Origin: an uncultured Clostridia bacterium
Lineage (GTDB): Bacteria > Bacillota > Clostridia > Oscillospirales > Oscillospiraceae
Direction: 5' to 3'
DNA: 8,423 bases
NCBI GenBank assembly: GCA_947169005.1
Contig: CAMVOG010000091.1
Span: 1 to 8,423 of the forward strand
Shown here piece by piece: positions 1 through 4,158 of this stretch (position 1 is its first letter; every line of letters begins with the position of its first letter). A program made the translations under genes and the position numbers. The notes under the pieces are model-generated. The model was not told the DNA's origin, did no database searches, and saw only the letters and a program-made list of their open reading frames with translations.

Positions 1-297
1 GTTCTTCCCCTCGTTGGCGAAGAGGGGATAGGTCACGCCGTTCAGCTCAAAGGAGGCCCCGCCGATGCGGTTGGCGAAGCGGCCCGCCACGGCCCCCAGG
101 AAGCGGTGGCCGTTGACATAATCCTCCAGGCTGTCGTAGCCCAGCACCACGTCCACGGGCCTTCCCGCCCGGTCCGGCACCGTGAGGGAGCGCAGAGCGG
201 CCCCATAGCTCAGCACCTCCGCCGTGAGCGGCCCCTTTTTCAGCGTAAAGCAAAGGACCTCGCCGCCGTCGGGTAAGAATCCAAAGCTGCGATCCAT
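1..297 (-). CDS. galM: Aldose 1-epimerase (galactose mutarotase), N-terminal part, cut by window edge
   Basis: Aldose 1-epimerases interconvert the alpha and beta anomers of hexoses such as galactose and glucose in the cytoplasm and feed the Leloir pathway. The window holds the first 99 codons, in frame to base 1; the usual length is about 330-350 residues, so roughly the last two thirds lie outside. What is visible fits the family: an N-terminal beta-rich stretch, the segment LSYGAALRSL (residues 29-38) and the signature GRFANRI at residues 72-78, whose Asn and Arg are known sugar-binding residues, then LNGVTYPL and NEG, which normally precedes the HLHGG motif. The ATG at 297 follows a strong AAAGGAG eight bases upstream (306-312). 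There is no signal peptide. It lies downstream of the hairpin array at 358-536, and I see no convincing promoter just before it. The catalytic His and Glu are beyond the window, so activity cannot be judged here. Confidence 0.93.
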   Translation of the reverse strand, partial: MDRSFGFLPDGGEVLCFTLKKGPLTAEVLSYGAALRSLTVPDRAGRPVDVVLGYDSLEDYVNGHRFLGAVAGRFANRIGGASFELNGVTYPLFANEGKN

Positions 298-357
298 AAC
301 AACAACTCCTTTGAAGTCATTCGGTAGTCGATAGGGAATCTTCAACTCCCCCGTCTC

Positions 358-479
358 TGCCGCCGGAGGCGGCAATATCGCTGCTGTGCGAAGCACAGCA
401 ATATCGCTGCGGCGCAAAACGCCGCAATATCGCATTTGCCGCAGGCAAATATATCGCTGAAAACTGCCTCAAGCGATAT
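358..479. repeat. Tandem array of non-identical hairpins joined by invariant ATATCGC spacers
   Basis: Four perfect short hairpins follow one another: 358-374 (TGCCGCC/GGCGGCA, loop 3), 382-400 (TGCTGTGC/GCACAGCA, loop 3), 408-426 (TGCGGCG/CGCCGCA, loop 5) and 434-450 (ATTTGCC/GGCAAAT, loop 3). Each is followed directly by the same seven bases, ATATCGC, at 375-381, 401-407, 427-433 and 451-457, giving a period of 26, 26 and 24 bases. The last spacer, with one more T, pairs with its own inverted copy at 472-479 (ATATCGCT/AGCGATAT, 13-base loop), forming a fifth hairpin that closes the array. The stems differ in sequence but keep pairing and length, so structure appears conserved rather than sequence. 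It lies between the small membrane protein gene and galM. Possible roles are an RNA element in a 3' or 5' untranslated region, a barrier to exonucleases, a protein-binding array or a REP-like repeat family. I do not recognise a named family. Confidence 0.85.
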
Positions 480-536
480 TTGCGCTTTTGCGCAAGAGGG
501 GCGGCCTTTGGCCGTCTGCGCCCGCAGGATGCCCCT
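480..536. repeat. Hairpin plus possible three-way-junction structure adjoining the array
   Basis: A six-pair hairpin TTGCGC/GCGCAA with loop TTTT occupies 480-495. It is followed by an outer stem AGGGGC (497-502) pairing with GCCCCT (531-536). Inside the outer stem are two smaller hairpins: GGCC/GGCC with loop TTT (503-513) and CTGC/GCAG with loop GCCC (516-527). Together they can form a compact three-way junction. The pairings are exact in the sequence, but whether the fold forms is an inference. On the minus strand no U-tract follows, so it is not an obvious intrinsic terminator for the operon that ends at 562. The remaining bases between here and the stop codon at 562, and 298-357 before galM, show nothing beyond the galM ribosome-binding site. 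Confidence 0.6.
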
Positions 537-561
537 GCTGCTTGCCGTAGAGCGGATTTGT

Positions 562-747
562 CTATTTGTTCTGTTTAACGATCTTATAGACCGCGCTTAT
601 GAGCAAAACGACAAAGCAGATTCCGATGATGATGCCTTGGCATACGATGTCGTAGTGATTTCCTGCAATCTTCAGACCGGCAACAATCAGAGCTATAATA
701 CCTATTACGGCTGCTGCCGCAGAACAGTAGTTTAGGATTTTACCCAT
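562..747 (-). CDS. Small two-helix membrane protein of unknown function
   Basis: This 61-residue protein is almost entirely hydrophobic. Two membrane segments are visible: residues about 8-27 (Ala-rich, then Ile/Leu/Val) and about 34-55 (Ile/Gly/Val/Leu-rich), separated by the short polar stretch AGNHYD and ending in a basic tail (YKIVKQNK). This is the look of a small helical hairpin inserted in the cytoplasmic membrane; no conserved catalytic motif is present. The ATG at 747 is chosen because AAGGA lies eight bases upstream (756-760). The open frame could extend to a GTG at 789, but that adds a polar, unlikely leader (VIVLSQTIERKDQ) with no better ribosome-binding site. It is the last gene of the putative operon, 45 bases after an acetyltransferase, and is followed by the structured region before galM. 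I do not recognise a family. It could equally be an independent short gene. Confidence 0.6.
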   Translation of the reverse strand: MGKILNYCSAAAAVIGIIALIVAGLKIAGNHYDIVCQGIIIGICFVVLLISAVYKIVKQNK

Positions 748-755
748 TTGGTCTT

Positions 756-760
756 TCCTT
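756..760 (-). promoter_or_regulatory. Ribosome-binding site of the small membrane protein
   Basis: AAGGA on the minus strand, eight bases before the ATG at 747. It supports the 61-residue form over the longer reading that starts with GTG at 789. Confidence 0.55.
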
Positions 761-792
761 TCGATAGTCTGCGATAACACGATCACCACTGC

Positions 793-1257
793 CTACAGCG
801 CCCTGCGCAGGACTATGAGCTCTTCCGTTCGGGACTCCTCCGTAAAGCCGTGGTCCAGAAAGAGCCGGATCGCGGGATTGTCTATGGCAATATCGTCATA
901 CAGCACGGCAACGCTGCCGGCCTTCGCCGCGGCGCACAGTAGCTCCAGCGCCTCTCCGCCGTAGCCGTTTCTCCGGCAGGGGGAATAGACGATGACGTTT
1001 GCCTCGTGACGCTGCAGGGCGGCGTCATAGTGATAGGCGATCTCTCCGACAAAGTGGCCGCCTTCGTCCATCAGGTATCGGTAGAATCTCCGGCCCTCAT
1101 GGTTTACGATCCAATGTTTATACCAGTCGGACCATTCTGCCTCGGGCCAGGGGATCGTTCCGCCCCAGGCATGGTTATAGGACATGGTTTCTTCATCGGC
1201 CAGGAGCCTCTGACGAAACCACAGGTCCTCATATTTTGGTTCATACAGGGTCAGCAT
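793..1257 (-). CDS. GNAT-family N-acetyltransferase
   Basis: The 154-residue length is typical of a single GNAT domain, which moves an acetyl group from acetyl-CoA to an amine. The acetyl-CoA pyrophosphate-binding loop is seen as RRNGYGGEAL (residues 95-104), preceded by the beta-4 strand ANVIVYSP. The C-terminal motif DNPAIRLFLDHGF (126-138) is the usual helix and strand after the splay between beta-4 and beta-5. The N-terminal half is rich in Trp and Tyr (WGGTIPWPEAEW, DWYKHWI), which may shape the acceptor pocket; the substrate cannot be told from sequence. The ATG at 1257 has GGGAG seven bases upstream (1265-1269). It follows another GNAT gene after about 60 bases. The two are not close copies: the acceptor halves differ strongly, so this does not look like a recent tandem duplication. 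Confidence 0.88.
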   Translation of the reverse strand: MLTLYEPKYEDLWFRQRLLADEETMSYNHAWGGTIPWPEAEWSDWYKHWIVNHEGRRFYRYLMDEGGHFVGEIAYHYDAALQRHEANVIVYSPCRRNGYGGEALELLCAAAKAGSVAVLYDDIAIDNPAIRLFLDHGFTEESRTEELIVLRRAL

Positions 1258-1289
1258 GGCGTTTCTCCCATTCGTAAGCCTTGCGGCGT

Positions 1290-1304
1290 CGGTCTGACAG
1301 ACCG
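1290..1304. repeat. 15-bp perfect dyad between two acetyltransferase genes
   Basis: CGGTCTG and CAGACCG flank a single central A at 1297, forming a perfect palindrome just after the stop codon of the upstream gene and about 30 bases before the next start. With a three-base loop it can also form a six-pair RNA hairpin. No U-tract follows on the minus strand, so it is not a normal terminator. It could be an operator, a weak mRNA processing or stability hairpin, or chance. Confidence 0.4.
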
Positions 1305-1317
1305 GGATTTATAGGAT

Positions 1318-1800
1318 TCACCGCTCATAGCGATAATAGCAGTACCCGTCCTGCTCGTCAATATACCTGAATCCGGCCTTTTCAAGAACGTGCCGGCTGC
1401 GGGTGTTTTTCGGGAGGGTATAGGCGTATACCGCGTCCATGCCCAGGCGCTCAAAGGCGTATGCCAGCGCCAGCCAGGCGATCCGCGTGCCGTAGCCCAG
1501 GCCCTTGACGGAATCGTTCTGCATATGGAAGCCGAACTCACATTCCTGCTTTTCAGCGTCGATGTTTTTGAGCTGAACGTGCCCGATTGTCCGCCCATCC
1601 AGCATGGCCACTAGCTCTAACCGGCCCGGGACCTGCTTGCGCTCATAAAAGCGGTCTGCGGCCTCCTCGCTGTACACATAGGGCTGGAATTGGCTTTCAT
1701 CGGCGTACACGGCCGGGTCGCTTTCGTGCCCGCGGAAAAACTGATGGCACAGCTCCCGCGTCATGAAACGAAGGCTGATCTCCTCCATATCAGCCCTCAC
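1318..1800 (-). CDS. GNAT-family N-acetyltransferase, RimJ/RimL-like
   Basis: The 160-residue protein carries the GNAT acetyl-CoA loop as VKGLGYGTRIAWLAL (residues 98-112), after a strand containing ECEFGFHM, and the downstream NTRSRHVLEKAGF (132-144), a typical RimJ/RimL or antibiotic-acetyltransferase style ending. The acceptor is unknown; such proteins modify N-termini of proteins, small amines or drugs. The start is taken as the GTG at 1800 because it overlaps the stop codon of the gene before it in the sequence GTGA (1797-1800), a classical arrangement for translational coupling. An ATG at 1788 (MEEISLRF) is an alternative that would shorten the protein by four residues and has a weaker AGGG before it. 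No signal peptide or membrane segment is present. Confidence 0.87.
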   Translation of the reverse strand: MRADMEEISLRFMTRELCHQFFRGHESDPAVYADESQFQPYVYSEEAADRFYERKQVPGRLELVAMLDGRTIGHVQLKNIDAEKQECEFGFHMQNDSVKGLGYGTRIAWLALAYAFERLGMDAVYAYTLPKNTRSRHVLEKAGFRYIDEQDGYCYYRYER

Positions 1801-2195
1801 GATCCGTCCTCGCCCTTCGCTTCCCGCTTTTTCCTGCGCTGCTCGCGGTTGTTTTCCTCGGAGGCGAAGAGCTCCACCGCCGCGTCGGTCAGCGCGTCGG
1901 GCCAGACCCGGCCGCTTTTGGGCGCGCTGGCCCAGGGGCAGAGCGTTTCGTAGTCGTCGTCGAAAACGACGGAATAGGGGGGACCGCAGCGGTCGTTGAC
2001 GGACATGTACAGATGCCGCCCCTCGCGCATGACGCTCCCGGCGTCGCTCTCGGTCATTTTCTTGTCGAGCCGGTCAAACAGCTCCTGCGTCAGTTCGTAG
2101 AGATTATAGGCCTGTACCCCGCCGTATTCGCCGAAAGTCCGCCCGCTGTCGGGGTCAAAGCCGGCCTTCCACCCCGGGCCCTTTTTGAAAAGCAT
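1797..2195 (-). CDS. Uncharacterised 132-residue cytoplasmic protein
   Basis: I do not recognise this family. The protein begins MLFKKGPGWKAGFDPDSG, has a central mixed-charge region (LYELTQELFDRLDKKM; a strand-like HLYMSVND; YSVVFDDDYETLCPW), and ends in a very hydrophilic, basic and acidic tail (REQRRKKREAKGEDG). No membrane segment, signal peptide, zinc-binding cluster or catalytic signature is seen. The start at 2195 is chosen because a full AGGAGG (2204-2209) lies eight bases upstream. An in-frame ATG at 2231 would add 12 residues but its upstream sequence is the 7-bp repeat array, with only a weak AGGG. Its stop overlaps the GTG start of the next gene (GTGA), so the two are probably translated together, which hints at a shared function that cannot be named. 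Confidence 0.72.
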   Translation of the reverse strand: MLFKKGPGWKAGFDPDSGRTFGEYGGVQAYNLYELTQELFDRLDKKMTESDAGSVMREGRHLYMSVNDRCGPPYSVVFDDDYETLCPWASAPKSGRVWPDALTDAAVELFASEENNREQRRKKREAKGEDGS

Positions 2196-2203
2196 GATGC
2201 CGT

Positions 2204-2209
2204 CCTCCT
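2204..2209 (-). promoter_or_regulatory. Ribosome-binding site of the 132-residue protein
   Basis: AGGAGG on the minus strand, eight bases before the ATG at 2195. It decides the start against the longer reading from 2231, whose leader lies next to the heptamer array. Confidence 0.75.
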
Positions 2210-2235
2210 GTATGAATGTGCCTTCGTTCATTGAA

Positions 2236-2298
2236 AGCCCTGAGCCCTGAGCCCTGAGCCCTGTTACCTGAGCCCTGTTGCCTGAGCCCTGAGCCCTG
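2236..2298. repeat. Tandem 7-bp repeat array (AGCCCTG), nine units
   Basis: Nine consecutive 7-base units run without gaps. Seven are exact AGCCCTG (2236, 2243, 2250, 2257, 2271, 2285, 2292) and two are altered at three or two positions (TTACCTG at 2264, TTGCCTG at 2278). The array nearly fills the gap between the CorA stop codon at 2302 and the next gene. On the minus strand the unit reads CAGGGCT, so each copy carries an AGGG that resembles a weak ribosome-binding site. Short pure units of this kind change copy number by replication slippage, so the array may differ between strains. It is in an untranslated stretch if the start at 2195 is right; a change in copy number would then alter spacing but not reading frame. 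Confidence 0.9.
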
Positions 2299-2301
2299 CC
2301 C

Positions 2302-3222
2302 TCACATCCACTTCTTTTTTCTGAACCAGATCAGACACCCCGCCAGGATCAGCACCGCCAGGGCGAGGACCGCGGGGTAGGCCCAGGGGAAGTCCAGCTC
2401 GGGCATGTAGCGGAAGTTCATGCCGTACCAGCCCGTGATGAGGGTCAGCGGCATGAAGATGGCCGTTACCACCGTCAGCAGGGTCATGATCTTGTTCTGG
2501 CGGATGCTGAGCTGGGACTGCACCAGGTCCCGGAGCTGCACCACGTAGTCCCGGAGGGAGGTGACGGAGTCCTGCAGGCGCATGACCCGCTCGGTAAAGA
2601 GTCGGAAGTAGCGCAGGTTCTCGGCCTTGAAGAAGCCGTTTTCGTTCTCCTCCAGCTCCTGGCCCAGGTCGATGAGCTGCTCATAGTGGACCCGCAGATC
2701 CAGCAGCTCGCCCCGCACGTCGTTGAGCTCGGTGGGGATGGTCTCTAACTTTTCTTCCAGGATGCGGCGCTCGGTGCGGTCCAGCTCGTCCTCCATGCGC
2801 TCCAAAAGAGGCAGGTCCCCGGCGATGATCTCCTCCAGGAGATCGTACAGAACGCGCTCCATGCCGGGCAGCCGCCATTTTTTCCGGCGGCGCAGTTCCT
2901 CCACCAGTCCGGCGGCCCAGCCCTCCCCGTCGATGAGGATAAGGCCCTTTTCGTCCAGGGCGAAGGCGAAGCTGTGGCGCGGCCCGGAGATATTCGCCCG
3001 GTCCGGCACCGAGAAGGAGCCGGTGAGCGAATCAAAGTTGACGATGGCGCGGGTCTCCACCCGGTCCTCCGGCTCGGGCTCCATGTCGATGCCCAGGTCA
3101 AAGCGCTCCCCCTGCTCGCGCCATTCCTCCGGGCTCAGCAGGGCCACGTACTGGGCCCCGCCCAGGCTCCGCTCCTCGGCGGGGCAGGGGACAAGCGTAT
3201 TTTCGATGCGGTAAAAGGTCAT
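2302..3222 (-). CDS. corA: CorA-family divalent cation (Mg2+/Co2+) channel
   Basis: CorA proteins form pentameric channels that let Mg2+, and often Co2+ or Ni2+, into the cell. The protein has 306 residues, normal for the family. Residues 1 to about 245 form the cytoplasmic part, with an N-terminal alpha/beta region and then long charged helices (about 120-245) that build the stalk. Two membrane helices follow at about 246-264 and 281-300. The diagnostic YGMNF (266-270, GMN at 267-269) ends the first membrane helix, and a basic tail RKKKWM ends the protein, both as in known CorA proteins. The periplasmic loop is short with acidic residues (PELDFPW). The ATG at 3222 has GGGAGG seven bases upstream (3230-3235). 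It lies 23 bases after the SMP-30-like gene and so is probably cotranscribed. No Mg2+ riboswitch fits in that gap. Confidence 0.95.
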   Translation of the reverse strand: MTFYRIENTLVPCPAEERSLGGAQYVALLSPEEWREQGERFDLGIDMEPEPEDRVETRAIVNFDSLTGSFSVPDRANISGPRHSFAFALDEKGLILIDGEGWAAGLVEELRRRKKWRLPGMERVLYDLLEEIIAGDLPLLERMEDELDRTERRILEEKLETIPTELNDVRGELLDLRVHYEQLIDLGQELEENENGFFKAENLRYFRLFTERVMRLQDSVTSLRDYVVQLRDLVQSQLSIRQNKIMTLLTVVTAIFMPLTLITGWYGMNFRYMPELDFPWAYPAVLALAVLILAGCLIWFRKKKWM

Positions 3223-3245
3223 GGACTGACCTCCCTTGTCATATT

Positions 3246-4100
3246 TCAGCGGATGACCGCCGTGTCCGCGGGAAGGCCCGCGGCGTCCACCCTGCAGGTG
3301 TAAAGGCGCCCGTCGCCCTCGCCCTCCATGCCGTCCCCGAAGGTGGTGATGAAAAGACTGTCCAGCTTTTCGCCCCAGAAGCAGCAGGAGGTGACCCGCT
3401 CCGCCGGGACCGTGACGGTGGCCAGCACCTCGCCGGTCACGCCGTCCACTTGCTCCACGCGCCCGCCCCAGAGGGCGACCCAGAGATTGTCCTCCGCGTC
3501 GATGCAGAGCCCGTCGGGCAGGGCCTTGTCGGGCTTGTAGAGCAGCCTTTTTCCGGAGAGGGCCCCGGTGACAGGGTCGCAGTCGTAAACGTAAACGGCC
3601 ACGTCCATGGAGTCCACGAAGAAAAAGCGTTTCTCGTCCCGGCTCCGGGCCAGGCCGTTGGCCAGCTTGGTGCCTGCCTCCATTTTGCGCAGCGCGCCGC
3701 CGGCGAAGCAGAACAGGTCCCCGTTGAAGCCGCGCTCCATGTCGTCGGACACGGTGCCGACCCAGAGCCGCCCGGCGGCGTCGGCCTTGGCGTCGTTGCA
3801 GCGCTGCCAGGGCTCCAGCTCCCCGGAGAGGTCCCGCAGCAGCGTCTTCTCGCCCTTCTCATAGAGCCAGAGGCCCTTTTCCAGGGCCAGCACGAAGCCC
3901 TCTCCCTCCCGGCAGGGGATCGCGGCGCCCAGCTTCTCCCCAAAGGAGGCCTCGCCCCGCTGCCCGTCGGGCAGGAGCCAGAAGAGCCGCCCCTCGGCAA
4001 TGTCCACCCAGGACAGGCGGCCCGTCCGCCCATCGTAGAGGGGTCCCTCCGCCAGACGGTATTTTTCCGGTGAGAACAACTCGGCTTGGTAGTTTTTCAT
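3246..4100 (-). CDS. SMP-30/gluconolactonase-family protein, likely sugar lactonase
   Basis: Members of this family are six-bladed beta-propellers that hydrolyse lactones such as gluconolactone using one bound divalent metal. The 284-residue length matches. The four expected metal-site residues are in place: Glu18 in AEGP, Asn102 in RCNDAKAD, Asn148 in KLANGLA and Asp196 in LPDGLCID. Other family segments include WVDIAEGRL (31-39), GRLWVGTV (110-117), NLWVALWGG (205-213) and the late FITTFGDGM. No signal peptide is present, so it acts in the cytoplasm. The ATG at 4100 has AAAGGAGG seven bases upstream (4108-4115); a frame extension to 4139 has no ribosome-binding site and is rejected. It follows the sensor kinase by 58 bases and precedes corA by 23. 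The exact lactone is unknown; gluconolactonase or regucalcin-like are the options. Confidence 0.93.
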   Translation of the reverse strand: MKNYQAELFSPEKYRLAEGPLYDGRTGRLSWVDIAEGRLFWLLPDGQRGEASFGEKLGAAIPCREGEGFVLALEKGLWLYEKGEKTLLRDLSGELEPWQRCNDAKADAAGRLWVGTVSDDMERGFNGDLFCFAGGALRKMEAGTKLANGLARSRDEKRFFFVDSMDVAVYVYDCDPVTGALSGKRLLYKPDKALPDGLCIDAEDNLWVALWGGRVEQVDGVTGEVLATVTVPAERVTSCCFWGEKLDSLFITTFGDGMEGEGDGRLYTCRVDAAGLPADTAVIR

Positions 4101-4107
4101 GTCAGGT

Positions 4108-4115
4108 CCTCCTTT
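4108..4115 (-). promoter_or_regulatory. Ribosome-binding site of the SMP-30-family gene
   Basis: AAAGGAGG on the minus strand, seven bases before the ATG at 4100. It fixes the start; the in-frame ATG pair at 4134-4139 lacks any such signal. Confidence 0.8.
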
Positions 4116-4158
4116 TCGGATCAGGCAATAGGGCATCATGGGAAAACCGTATACGCTT

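Noticed and set aside
358..479. CRISPR array
   Set aside because: The constant unit is only seven bases, and the intervening segments are themselves perfect hairpins of 17-19 bases. CRISPR repeats are longer and spacers are not self-complementary. No cas gene is present.
480..536. Intrinsic terminator for the minus-strand operon ending at 562
   Set aside because: Stable hairpins are present but no run of U follows on the minus strand, so I list it as a structured element only.
436..735. 99-codon open frame on the plus strand starting in the hairpin array
   Set aside because: It begins inside hairpin 4 and runs antisense to the small membrane protein; no ribosome-binding site, and the minus-strand frame has much better membrane-protein character.
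793..1800. Tandem duplication of the two neighbouring acetyltransferase genes
   Set aside because: Beyond the shared acetyl-CoA loop pattern, the two proteins differ strongly in sequence and length, so they are distant family members rather than recent copies.
3450..4073. 207-codon open frame on the plus strand
   Set aside because: Antisense shadow of the SMP-30-family gene, whose metal-site residues are all in place on the other strand.
4101..4139. Longer N-terminus for the SMP-30-family protein from the ATG at 4139
   Set aside because: No ribosome-binding site precedes it, the extra 13 residues are not family-like, and a perfect AAAGGAGG stands before the ATG at 4100.
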